Origin: Timema cristinae
Lineage: Eukaryota; Arthropoda; Insecta; Phasmatodea; Timematidae
NCBI GenBank assembly: GCA_039000515.1
Contig: JBCFYV010000001.1
Coordinates: 36,065,620-36,129,619, forward strand
Reading direction: 5' to 3'
Length of the DNA: 64,000 nucleotides
Notes under the pieces: generated by a model
The model's input: the letters and a program-made list of their open reading frames with translations, nothing else
The model's database searches: none
Told to the model about the DNA's origin: nothing
Part shown: piece by piece, positions 53,941 to 64,000 of the stretch
How positions within the stretch are numbered: the stretch's first letter is position 1
How the letters are laid out: each line of letters opens with the position of its first letter
Made by a program: the position numbers and the translations under genes

Positions 53941-56615
53941 TATAACTCAGTATAGGGATGGAGTGTATTGAGGTGGATTGGATATAACTAGTTCAGGATA
54001 GGGATATGGTGTATTGAGTTATACTGGATACAACTAGCTCGGGATAGGGTGTAATGAGGTGGACTGGATAGAACTAGCTCAAGATAGGGATAGGGTGTAT
54101 TGAGGTGGACTGAATAGAACTAGGTCAAGATAGGGATTGAGTGTAATGAGGTGGACTGAATAGAACTAGGTCAAGATAGGGATTGAGTGTAATGAGGTGG
54201 ACTGAATAGAACTAGGTCAAGATAGGGATTGAGTGTAATGAGGTGGACTGAATAGAACTAGCCAAGATATGGATTGAGTGTAATGAGGTGGACTGAATAG
54301 AACTAGGTCAAGATAGGGGTTGAGTGTAATTACGGGGACTGAATAGAACTAGGTCAAGATAGGGATTGAGTGTAATGAGGTGGACTGAATAGAACTAGGT
54401 CAAGATAGGGATTGAGTGTAATTAGGTGGACTGAATAGAACTAGGTCAAGATAGGGATTGAGTGTAATGAGGTGGACTGGATAGAACTAGCTCAAGATAT
54501 GGATTGAGTGTAATGAGGTGGACTGAATAGAACTAGGTCACGATAGGGATTGAGTGTAATTACGGGGACTGAATAGAACTAGTTCAAGATAGGGATTGAG
54601 TGTAATTACGGGGACTGAATAGAACTAGGTCACGATAGGGATTGAGTGTAATTACGGGGACTGAATAGAACTGGTCAAGATAGGGATTGAGTGTAATGAG
54701 GTGGACTGAATAGAACTAGGTCACGATAGGGATTGAGTGTAATTACGGGACTGAATAGAACTGGTCACGATAGGGATTGAGTGTAATGAGGTGGACTGAA
54801 TAGAACTAGTTCAAGATAGGGATTGAGTGTAATTACGGGGACTGAATAGAACTGGGTCAAGATAGGGATTGAGTGTAATTACGGGAACTGAATAGAACTA
54901 GGTCACGATAGGGATTGAGTGTAATTACGGGGACTGAATAGAACTGGTCAAGATAGGGATTGAGTGTAATGAGTGGACTGAATAGAACTAGGTCAAGATA
55001 GGGATTGAGTGTAATTACGGGGACTGAATAGAACTAGTTCAAGATAGGGATTGAGTGTAATTACGGGGACTGAATAGAACTAGTTCAAGATAGGGATTGA
55101 GTGTAATTACGGGGACTGAATAGAACTAGGTCACAATAGGGATTGAGTGTAATTACGGGGACTGAATAGAACTGGGTCAAGATAGGGATTGAGTGTAATG
55201 AGGTGGACTGAATAGAACTAGGTCACGATAGGGATTGAGTGTAATTACGGGGACTGAATAGAACTGGTCAAGATAGGGATTGAGTGTAATGAGGTGGACT
55301 GAATAGAACTAGGTCACGATAGGGATTGAGTGTAATTACGGGGACTGAATAGAACTAGGTCACGATAGGGATTGAGTGTAATTACGGGGACTGAATAGAA
55401 CTGGGTCAAGATAGGGATTGAGTGTAATGAGGTGGACTGAATAGAACTAGGTCAAGATAGGGATTGAGTGTAATTACGGGGACTGAATAGAACTAGTTCA
55501 AGATAGGGATTGAGTGTAATTACGGGGACTGAATAGAACTAGGTCACGATAGGGATTGAGTGTAATTACGGGGACTGAATATAACTGGGTCAAGATAGGG
55601 ATTGAGTGTAATGAGGTGGACTGAATAGAACTAGGTCACGATAGGGATTGAGTGTAATTACGGGGACTGAATAGAACTGGGTCAAGATAGGGATTGAGTG
55701 TAATGAGGTGGACTGAATAGAACTAGGTCAAGATAGGGATTGAGTGTAATTACGGGGACTGAATAGAACTAGTTCAAGATAGGGATTGAGTGTAATTACG
55801 GGGACTGAATAGAACTAGGTCACGATAGGGATTGAGTGTAATTACGGGGACTGAATAGAAACTGGGTCAAGATAAGGATTGAGTGTAATTACGGGGACTG
55901 AATAGAACTAGGTCACGATAGGGATTGAGTGTAATAACGGGGACTGAATAGAACTAGTTCAAGATAGGGATTGAGTGTAATTACGGGGACTGAATAGAAC
56001 TGGGTCAAGATAGGGATTGAGTGTAATTACGGGGACTGAATAGAACTGGGTCAAGATAGGGATTGAGTGTAATGAGATGGACTGATAGAACTAGGTCACG
56101 ATAGGGATTGAGTGTAATTACGGGGACTGAATAGAACTAGTTCAAGATAGGGATTGAGTGTAATTACGGGACTGAATAGAACTGGGTCAAGATAGGGATT
56201 GAGTGTAATGAGGTGGACTGAATAGAACTAGGTCAAGATAGGGATTGAGTGTAATGAGGTGGACTGAATAGAACTAGGTCAAGATAGGGATTGAGTGTAA
56301 TTACGGGGACTGAATAGAACTAGGTCACGATAGGGATTGAGTGTAATTACGGGGACTGAATAGAACTGGGTCAAGATAGGTATTGAATGTAATTACGGGG
56401 ACTGAATAGAACTGGGTCAAGATAGGGATTGAGTGTAATGAGGTGGACTGAATAGAACTAGGTCAAGATAGGGATTGAGTGTAATTACGGGGACTGAATA
56501 GAACTGGGTCAAGATAGGGATTGAGTGTAATGAGGTGGACTGAATAGAATTAGGTCAAGATAGGGATTGAGTGTAATGAGGTGGACTGAATAGAACTAGG
56601 TCAAGATAGGGATTG
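53941..56615 (+). repeat. 46-bp satellite array with higher-order structure, ~58 units
   Basis: The unit is GATAGGGATTGAGTGTAATG followed by AGGTGGACTGAATAGAACTA and GGTCAA (46 bases). A second type replaces the middle with TAATTACGGGGACTG. Joint variants (AGGTCAAG, AGTTCAAG, AGGTCACG, CTGGGTCAAG) combine with these. The blocks G-aggtcaag, T-agttcaag, T-aggtcacg, T-ctgggtcaag repeat as a four-unit set at about 55.43-55.61 and 55.71-55.88 kb. The first four units are the most diverged (tattgaggtggattgg), the inside is homogenised. No frame is kept. Confidence 0.95.
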
Positions 56616-57533
56616 GTGGCGTACTTTTGTAAGTGCTCCAAGGAACTTTTGAATTCCTGACTCCATAGAGAAAGTAAATAATTCTTATTACCTTTTCATA
56701 ATAATTCTAATATATTATTTTCATGCAACTTAAGCAGTCAATATGATCTTACATTTGTCCAAGAACTTTGGAACAGCTGTACTCATCTAATTTCATGGAC
56801 TTGTTAAGTCACTAACAATACTGTCTTTTATTTGTTCGTTTAAGAATCACAGGACACGGTTTTATACAAGATTATTAAAAGTGTGACTGATTAATCTGGA
56901 TACAATTCCTCCCCCCCCCCTCACAGCACCCTTATTCCTCCATAAAATGAATCCGAAGCACGTGCTAAGTTAATACAGCTCCATCGTATGAATGTGTATG
57001 ATAAAAAAATCAATATTTGTTTTCATAATAAATATGGAATTCACAAACACAACACACTAAAGTGCTCATAAATGCATATATTTTTACAGTAAAAAATGTG
57101 TTTTTTAATCTTCTTTAAATTTATACTTTTTGATGTCAACGTCAAATTAATAACTAAAACAAACAACACATTTTAACTAACATTCTTGGGCAGTAATCAA
57201 AAGACCATGAATCAAAAGAGAAAAACAAAGTACTTTTGGCTATAATTTATTTTATAAAATTAATTTTTAAATAGATCCACTGATTAATATACTCTGCACA
57301 CGTATTTCAATCCGCGCATTAACACATTAGTACCTCATATTTGTTGACGATTTTTAACAACTGTTTTGAGTTAACACTGATGTTTATGTTTCAATTGACG
57401 AGAATCCAACACATGTTTTCCATGCAGTGGTTTATGTCCCTTCTGGTATGGCAATAAAACTCTTTCAAAACTAGCGACTATGTTATTTATTAACAATGTT
57501 TGATTGGTAGAACGTTATCGGAATAATGTTTGT
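56616..57533. other. Non-coding stretch
   Basis: No gene or mobile element recognised. A C-run stands near 56909-56919. Confidence 0.4.
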
Positions 57534-57783
57534 AACCCGCTTGGCATAGTCTAACGTGCTACTCTCACAGTAGACTAGACTACCAATTACGGGGAGATTG
57601 AGGTTCGGATCTTGGTCAGGTGGACATAAGGTGGTTTTTCAAAAATTGTTTTACACTCTCCCTCCACGTCAATTTTGGTACACTTATTATAAATATAAGC
57701 TTTCTAATTTTAAAACCATTAGCGTAATAATTAGTACATAGACGTATAGACCAAACGGGTAGTAATAATTGGTGTCAAAATAA
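57534..57783 (+). mobile_element. SC-type SINE, near full length
   Basis: Head AACCCGCTTGGCATAGTCTA, ACGTGCTACTCTCACAGTAG, B box GAGGTTCGGATCTTGG, CTCTCCCTCCACGTCAATTT, and tail CCAAACGGGTAGTAATAATT. The head is in the form shared with the copy at 17.6 kb. Confidence 0.85.
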
Positions 57784-57930
57784 AGTTTGTTCGTATTATA
57801 AATCTGATTTGACCAAAAAACTTATCTAATCACTGAAAAAATTTACATCGTCAAAGTATGTATAGAAACATTAATATAATATTTTAATACCTCTTTTTAT
57901 CCATTAGTATGTTTCCATTCATATTTATTA

Positions 57931-58216
57931 TTATTATTATTATTATTAGCACCGCGTCTTACTACCCATTCGGGTTATACGCACTTACGCTAATGTGTAA
58001 TGGTAGGGTGATTGTGAGATGAAATGGAGGACCTACAGTTTAACGTGGAATCCGAACCACGGTGGAGGCCTGGCATTCCCCACATTCACAAGATGTCTTG
58101 TCAGAGGTGAAGGAAGGGTTTGGCAATCAGATAAATCTGTGCCGGGACTGAGGATTTAACCCCGGCCGCCAGCACAGAAGTCTGACACCTTACCCCTAGA
58201 CCACCAGGTCACCGAC
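57931..58216 (-). mobile_element. SA-type tRNA-derived SINE, full length
   Basis: Complete on the minus strand with head GACCTGGTGGTCTAGGGGTA and full body and tail. The B box has one change (GGTTAAATCCT). The duplication tcatatttatta is exact at 57919-57930 and 58217-58228. Confidence 0.95.
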
Positions 58217-58404
58217 TCATATTTATTAACTAACTGAATAGTTTGTTTATATGTAATGAGCTTTGCGCGATAGCTACCATAAGCAGATGTCTAAAGTTTT
58301 AAAAATTGGTTGCTCCTATGCGCATAAATGTCCACTTTGAAGCTGTGATTTTCAAATTTTGATTTGATTATTTAAACGAATTAAGAACTGCTTCTTAAGC
58401 AAGG

Positions 58405-58605
58405 CAATGTTAATAAAGTAAAATGTTTGTTTGCCTGTCGTGATCAGTGCCCAGTATCTACATCAAGAAGGGGTTTGAAATTTCAAATATTAATAGCCCC
58501 TTTGCATGAACGTGTGCACCTGGAATCCGAAATTTTAAAATTTTAGCTAGATTGTCTTAGACTATTTGAAATCCTGGTTGGGCCCCAGTTAACGCAGGGC
58601 TTAAA
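58405..58605 (+). mobile_element. Helitron-like element, second copy
   Basis: AATAAAGTAAAATGTTTGTT, GCCTGTCGTGATCAGTGCCC, TTAATAGCCCCTTTGCATGA and ACGTGTGCACCTGGAATCCG correspond in order to 31240-31420. The end (GGGCCCCAGTTAACGCAGGG) keeps the hairpin type but the final CTAG is not clear. The element was classed through the better 31.4-kb copy. Confidence 0.45.
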
Positions 58606-58871
58606 GGCACTAAATTTAAATTAACTTCCACTAACAATCATAAGACAAAAAACATTAATCTCAAGCAGCGCCGAATATTCAACCAGTAAATATAATTCTT
58701 CTCTTAATATAATAATAATGCTCAACACAAGACTTCCTATGGTTCAATTTTCAAAGGAAAGTTTCTATCTTACAGCTAGAAAGATTTGTATGCCTTGATT
58801 TTCTTAAGAATGGACAATTTGAGAACCTTTTATTAAATTAAGACATATTTAATACAACATTAACAACATTT

Positions 58872-59028
58872 TATCTAACAAAAGTAACAGCTGCAGATCA
58901 AATGATTTGACTTAGAGTACGTGAAAGAATGTATAATTGCTTTTCTAAGAAAATTGTGTTATAACAGAAGTATTTTCACGTATTCATACGTCAAGTCATG
59001 TGAGCTACAGCTGTTACTTTTATAGATA
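58872..59028. mobile_element. Short MITE-like inverted repeat (157 bp)
   Basis: TATCTAACAAAAGTAACAGC on the left and the inverted TATCTATAAAAGTAACAGC from the right are the ends. Further inwards TTGAC and TACGTGAAA pair too (about 50-base arms, loop about 45). No target-site duplication was established and no coding sequence is present. Confidence 0.75.
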
Positions 59029-59049
59029 TCAATACCTATTTAATCTAAA

Positions 59050-59240
59050 AGGTAAAGGTATGGAAGACAGCTATGAGTAAATGCACCTGCGTTTGTATAG
59101 AAAGTGGAATACACCATCACAATCAAAAATCGTATTTGAAATACAGCCTCCCGATATACCCAACAGAGATTTGAACCGTGACCTCCTCCATGGATGGTGA
59201 CCAGGGGTAGTAGATGTGTAATGCCTCAATAGCCTGTCGC
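59050..59240 (-). mobile_element. Decayed SC-type SINE
   Basis: Plus-strand words TGAGTAAATGCACCTGCGTT, GAAAGTGGAATACACC, CCGATATACCCAACAGAGAT and TTTGAACCGTGACCTCC follow the inverted SC order. Confidence 0.55.
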
Positions 59241-59271
59241 GTGATTAACCGAGTCACTAGCTACAAGAGAA

Positions 59272-59526
59272 CTGACCTCGTGGTGTAGTGTTCAGAGTCC
59301 CTGACTTCTAACTTAGTGGTCCCGGATTCGATTCACGGCTGGTACCAGGAAAGGGTATTTTTCTTAAAAGGGGAAAATTAATCATGTAAATTCACTAACG
59401 TCATCACTTCATCTCATTGATACATGAAATTAGCCCTCTTGGAAACAGTGTATGATTATTACATTCAGGTGGACCCTGGGAAATTTCTCCGCAAACTGGG
59501 CTACAGCTTTATGTAGCCGAGATAAA
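59272..59526 (+). mobile_element. SE-type tRNA-derived SINE
   Basis: Head GACCTCGTGGTGTAGTGTTC, AGAGTCCCTGACTTCTAACT, B box CGGATTCGATTCACGGC. The body is unlike SA-SD (CACTTCATCTCATTGATACA, GACCCTGGGAAATTTCTCC) and ends with a small hairpin GGGCTACAGC...GTAGCCGAGATAAATAAT. The head resembles that of the split copy at 38.3 kb. Confidence 0.75.
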
Positions 59527-59575
59527 TAATTATTATCATTATTTTATAATTATTTTTAGTGTTTTTATTATTATT

Positions 59576-59622
59576 AGCGTATAACCCGAACGGGTAGTAA
59601 GACGCGGTGCTAAATAATAATG
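59576..59622 (+). mobile_element. Isolated shared SINE tail
   Basis: GCGTATAACCCGAACGGGTA then GTAAGACGCGGTGCTAAATA is a nearly perfect tail 50 bases after the SE body. Either the tail of a 5'-truncated SA/SB/SC copy or an SE copy that acquired the tail. Confidence 0.8.
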
Positions 59623-59904
59623 ATTTTATTATTATTATATACAAAACTAAGCTAGAGACAAAAAAAGTATCGAAGTGTGGTTTTCTCCATTCTTCATTTG
59701 AAAATATCAAAATTGGGTTATTTTAATGGGTTTTTTTAAGTAACGATTTTTGAAATTTGTTATATTTAAAAAAAATTCGGTGTAATTATTTCACTTATTT
59801 AAAATCCACTCCTTTTTTAAAAAAAGAAGACTAGAAAAGGACTCACCACGATACGACGCCTGGTTAGAGCTGTATTGACTACTAAAGTTGTATAAGTTAT
59901 TCGA

Positions 59905-60008
59905 TGAGGTTGGACGGACTTCTAAAATGCTTCCCTCCTCATCCTTAGCCCGTTAGAGTAAATTATCATAAATTCAGATAACCTGAACAGATATTTAGAC
60001 ATGGTGAT
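59905..60008 (+). mobile_element. SINE 3' fragment (SB/SC)
   Basis: TTCTAAAATGCTTCCCTCCT, CATCCTTAGCCCGTTAGAGT and GATAACCTGAACAGATATTT are the 3' body and tail in order, eroded. Confidence 0.6.
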
Positions 60009-60693
60009 AAAAAAAACTTTCTTGCCACCAGTGAAATAAATTTCACTTCCAAATATCTTACCTTCACATTTGACAGTTTCTGGATTTGTGGGTTAACCCC
60101 CTCGTTTCCCGAAACTTTATGTAAAGGTTGTTTTCCAACTTTTGGTACCAGAATGGCGGGGGGGACTTTACTTCTGGAGAGGCTAGACAAGAGACTTTTA
60201 GGGAAAGGCAACCAAATGTAGGAGAATAATGGTCGACAGATATGTTAGTGAGTATTTGGTAACTTTTGTTTATACGTAAAAATATATTTAAAAAAATGTC
60301 CTTGAAGTTTATTTTAGTTCTGAAAAAAGGAACTTTCTCTACCCTCAGTGAAATATCAATCCTTGGGTTTTCCTGTCTTTTTAGGTATTGTACCTAAATG
60401 TATACCCGAGTTTTCTTGTACAAATATGAGTTAGAAAAAGTTTCCGGACATACTTTCTCGTTTCACGTATTCGTGCATTAATTCATATGTTGATAAATAC
60501 ATCAATACCTATAATATAACATTAATATATAGTAAAATATTGTCGTTGCTGACAAAAAAAAATGTTTTATTATATTCTCATTCGAAAGAAAATAAGTGTA
60601 TTTATATCCTCATAATGCGATATTTCCAACGGGAAAAATTTGTATGGAACTTTAAAATCAATAAAAAAAATCATCAACCATCTATAAAAGATT
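60009..60693. other. Non-coding stretch
   Basis: No gene or element recognised. The minus-strand frame at 59966-60211 overlaps the SINE fragment and shows no domain. Confidence 0.35.
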
Positions 60694-60940
60694 TTTTAGC
60701 ACCATGTCTTACTACCCAATTGGGTTATATGCTGCACTAAGTATTATAATGTGTTAGGGATTAGGAAGGTTGAATTTAGGGGAAGTGTACCCTCATTTGC
60801 TTAGGTGGAGAGGGGAACCATTTAGTCAAAGCCACCCTCAGTACACACAACAGGGATTGAACCCCAATCTTTCTGTATTCGGGAATCTATTTTATTGTGA
60901 AATTAACGTCTTAGAACTTATGGCCAATGAAGTGTGTAAA
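60694..60940 (-). mobile_element. SC-type SINE
   Basis: Plus strand: TTAGCACCATGTCTTACTAC, GTTAGGGATTAGGAAGGTTG, GGGAAGTGTACCCTCATTTG, CACCCTCAGTACACACAACA, GGGATTGAACCCCAATC and a diverged head (GTCTTAGAACTTATGGCCAA, TGAAGTG). Confidence 0.82.
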
Positions 60941-61514
60941 GCACTTTAATTTAAATCCATGTATAACTATTTATTTATCTTGATTTCGAACGTGCTATCT
61001 TTGTCAAATTATTACACAAAAACTACACTGAACGGGGAAAAAAGACAACCGCCAACTGTAAACAGCTTGACGTATTATTACTATCCGCCCAAACAATCTA
61101 TCCATACCTCGTCTTAAACAACACATTCTTTTCTATGTCTGGCTACACCCTGAACTGAGTAAATTGTTAATAACTTTAAAAACAACCTTTATTTGACGTA
61201 ATAAATTGGCTACGTAGACCAGGGGTCCGTAAATTGTAAATTTCTCGTCGCTCTTCAGTCTAGCAAGTAATGAAACTACATTGTTATAAAAAAAATCGAT
61301 CTTTGAGTCTTCTAACTCACATATATAAAATACTTTCACATATTATTCGATTGTGATCATTTTCATTATTTATATAGAACAATTCTCACAAAAGCTCAGA
61401 TGTTTCGAAACTATGAAAATAATCATGAAATTGCTTCTTATTTTACGTTGTGAGCATGTTGACATAATTCGGTATTTGTTTGAGGAAAAGTAAATCTTTT
61501 ACTAGCGTTAGCTT
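60941..61514. other. Non-coding stretch
   Basis: No gene recognised. CAGGGGTCCGTAAATTG at 61220 resembles a hAT terminus but no partner end was found. Confidence 0.35.
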
Positions 61515-61766
61515 TAACCCGCTTTGGTGGCCGCATTGTCTAACGTGCTACTCTTGTTCTAGACTAGACTGCCGAAGACAGAGAGAACATGGTTCGATCC
61601 CAGTCGAGTGCATTGAGGGTAGTTTTCCCAAAATAGTTTTCCACTTTATCTCCACGCAAATTTGGGTTCACTTCCTCTAGATTAAACCTTACTAATCCTT
61701 AGAGCATACGTATAATTATTACGTAGACATATTACATGAACGGGTAGTAAGACGCAGTGCTAAAAA
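61515..61766 (+). mobile_element. SC-type SINE, near full length
   Basis: Head ACCCGCTTTGGTGGCCGCAT, TGTCTAACGTGCTACTCTTG, B box GGTTCGATCCCAG, ATTTGGGTTCACTTCC, and tail ATGAACGGGTAGTAAGACGC. Confidence 0.88.
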
Positions 61767-63689
61767 AAATATTTGTGTTAGTATTTTTACACTTTTTATA
61801 AAACATTGTAATCATAAATGTATCAACATTATATTGTATTTAATGAGAACTAGATGTATTTAAGTAGTTAACCAAATACCGTATGGCATCTGAAATTATG
61901 TAGCTCAATTCCGCGTACGGGTGCTATATGGAGGAGCAATGAGAAAAGTTGAGTACGTTTAGAAATCCCGTATTATTTATTAAGAGGTTTGATATTTTTA
62001 AATATTGTTTTTACCAAAGTGTAGGTGATCGTTATGACCAGTAAAAAAGTTTATGCTCTAAGTTTAAATTGCTTCTTAAAAATGTGTGACAACTTACATA
62101 CAACCCTATAAAATAAAAAAATTCCACATTATCTTAAAATGTTTTGTCGTTCCCCTTATCACAACATGATTTTATTTAATAGACGGAATTTAAGTTTATA
62201 ACCTTTGGCTTTAATCTAAGAAATACGAAATCTCACCTTAAAACAGAGTGTTTTTTTTAACAATAGAATCAACATTTAATATTTTTAACTTCTCATAGGC
62301 CATCTGATAGTTAATGTCCAGCTACATTTGATTGAAAACAATATTTAAAAATTTCAAACAACTTCGTGAGGATGTAGGGGACCGTAGAAAAGGAATAAGT
62401 GTTTTTCCAGTTTTTATATCAAAACATTTTTCTGGCCAAAATATATAAAATTTTGCCCCAATAGTAACGTTTATTTTAATTTGATACACACTGATATATA
62501 AAAAAATTCTTGAATACCTGTCATAATCATAACGGCATTAGATTAAAAACTTTATAAATGATGAGAAAAAGTTGTCATTAAATTCCAGGACACCCTTGAC
62601 AGATATTCAACATAGGTTGATATCCCTATGTGAAGAAAATTAAACTAAACGTTAATACTGGAAAAATATTACATTTATTTTTACCAAAAAAAAATTGTTA
62701 ACCTCACCCTTAAATAATTCAGGACTTCTAAACGTCTATAATACGTCTAAAAACTCTCCAAATAGCACCATTGTTAAAACTTGTATTTCAGTATATTCAT
62801 GAATCTTACAAGATAATATTTCTCTGCAATAGTTGGCAACACTTTTTATATACTGTTTTCGACCAGCCAAAAATATATTAGTATATTGTCTCAGGTGAAG
62901 TGGTTGAGTAGGTTGGTTAATAAATGGAAACAACTCCAAGAAAGAATCTCAACTTGGATTTAAGCCATGAACTTATCGTTAATGGCGATCGAGTGTAATG
63001 CTAGTTTAACCCCTTGGATTGCTCCACAATAATTGTTTTAGGCTTATCTACTATCGGTCAAGGTACCTTAAATACAATATTGCAAACGTGAACTTGAGTA
63101 AAATCAGCTGAAATACATCAACAAAATAATATATAAAATACAGCCTTATTGACTCAATTAATATTTTGACCAATTACGGTTAGTTGCAACTTATTCATAT
63201 CAAAAAACAATCTTTTCTAGGGTTACGCATCAGCAGACAGGCTAAGAAGTGTGTGTTAAACACAAACATATATACAGCTTGTTGATTTTTTTCGATGTAA
63301 AGAAAAAATATATTGATATGGAAAAAATATTAATAAAATTTGTGGTATCGCTTTTTATATTCCAGTGCAAAACGACCACAAAATTAAAAAAAATTCATTA
63401 GCACTATCATGACTATTATTTTAAAAGTCATGAAACAATAAGCCGGATTCAATTCCAATGTTAAGCTATAATTTTTCAACTATACTTAAATAAATACTAA
63501 GATAAATGTCCACAAATACGTACAAAATGATTATTTCAAGGCAATCTGTAACATTAAAAAAATATGTTTTTTACGGGGGCCTACTGTAAAAGTAAAAATG
63601 TATGGTATAAATCATATTGAAAATGTGAAATATTCTGTTATAAAAGGTAATTATCGCACACAAACAAATAACAATCTTGAAATACTTCT
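61767..63689. other. Long AT-rich non-coding stretch
   Basis: Nearly 2 kb without a recognised gene, RNA or element. The 67-codon minus-strand frame at 62736-62939 has no domain. Confidence 0.45.
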
Positions 63690-63694
63690 ATTTG

Positions 63695-63968
63695 TATGGC
63701 TCTAACTTTCTATCCATTACTGTTTCCAGTCTGTGGCCTGTGTCAGTTTTTTATTAAATCCATATATTTCCCACTACCAGCTTGCTAGGCCTGTCGTAGC
63801 TTCATAGGCCTTATGATCATACTTAAGACTAGGACAGGAACAACATCCAGTCACTGGCCGTCAATTTATCAATGAGGAGGGTGATCAATTTTTGGCCATA
63901 CCGGGAATTTAATCCGGGACCCTTACCTTACTAAGCAGACACGCTACCAACTTAGATAAGGAGCCGCC
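63695..63968 (-). mobile_element. SD-type tRNA-derived SINE
   Basis: On the minus strand: head TTATCTAAGTTGGTAGCGTG, CTTAGTAAGGTAAGGGTCC, B-box region GGATTAAATTCCCGG, then TATGGCCAAAAATTGATC, GACGGCCAGTGACTGGATG, TTGTTCCTGTCCTAGTC, CTACGACAGGCCTAGCAAGC, TGGTAGTGGGAAATATATGG. The far end (AACAGTAATGGATAG) agrees with the SD copy at 41.1 kb. The B box has lost its C (TTAAAT for TTCGAAT). Confidence 0.85.
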
Positions 63969-64000
63969 GCTATGGCTTTAACTATTTAAATAAGTCCATT

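Noticed and set aside
53941..56615. CRISPR-like repeat array
   Set aside because: Units follow each other without unique spacers, and the genome is eukaryotic. It is a satellite.
61133..61339. Short minus-strand gene next to CAGGGGTCCG
   Set aside because: The 68-codon frame shows no domain, and the hAT-like end at 61220 has no partner.
1..64000. Open frames of 60-175 codons on both strands
   Set aside because: Most cross SINEs, microsatellites or AT-rich DNA, have no domains, and are as frequent as chance predicts. Only the transposase, LINE and Myb/SANT pieces have family patterns.

Overview
The window looks like an intergenic or deep-intronic stretch of an arthropod genome, most likely an insect. 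The sequence is strongly AT-rich. It has no operons and no long open reading frame with a recognisable intact product. It is packed with tRNA-derived SINEs, small inverted-repeat transposons, decayed transposase genes, microsatellites and minisatellites. Two tracts rich in the arthropod telomere word TTAGG lie inside a dispersed repeat, which supports an arthropod source. The species cannot be named from the sequence.

The dominant content is short retroelements. I use working names. SA has a tRNA-Glu-like head. SB and SC have different heads but a common body, and SB, SC and SA all end in the same 3' tail (AACGGGTAGTAAGACGCGGT followed by TGCTAA and a TAA microsatellite). SD and SE are further tRNA-headed families. 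Several SA and SB copies keep exact target-site duplications (for example 1426-1716, 4818-5091, 25475-25732, 31768-32050, 39852-40106, 57931-58216), so they are fairly young. Many SC copies are decayed and are the usual hosts for later insertions.

Layout. 0-6 kb: microsatellites, SA/SB/SC copies, and a hAT-like element inside an SC copy. 6.4-8.8 kb: two large foldback elements, the second inside an array of a degenerate ~55-bp repeat. 9-19.3 kb: SINEs, a TATA-bearing repeat unit (10.7-12.3 kb), and minisatellites. 19.6-21.2 kb: an inverted second copy of the TATA-bearing unit. 22.5 kb: a Myb/SANT-like exon with one stop. 23.4 and 41.6 kb: two opposite copies of a terminal-inverted-repeat element with a TTAGG-rich core. 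25-36 kb: SINEs, a Helitron-like end, a small hairpin, a 21-bp minisatellite and a Z-DNA-prone tract. 37.3-40.3 kb: a TIR element with subterminal tandem repeats, two hAT-type elements in one tRNA-like SINE, and a SINE-in-SINE nest. 43.3-45.4 kb: two decayed PIF/Harbinger transposase pieces. 48.7-49.6 kb: a decayed hAT transposase. 50.4-50.8 kb: a 5'-truncated LINE. 53.94-56.6 kb: a 46-bp satellite array with higher-order order. 57.5-64 kb: more SINEs, a short MITE and a second Helitron-like copy.

No cellular protein-coding gene, rRNA, functional tRNA or CRISPR array is supported. The interest lies in how the mobile elements are nested, in the shared tail that probably parasitises one LINE machinery, and in several inverted-repeat families that I do not recognise by name.
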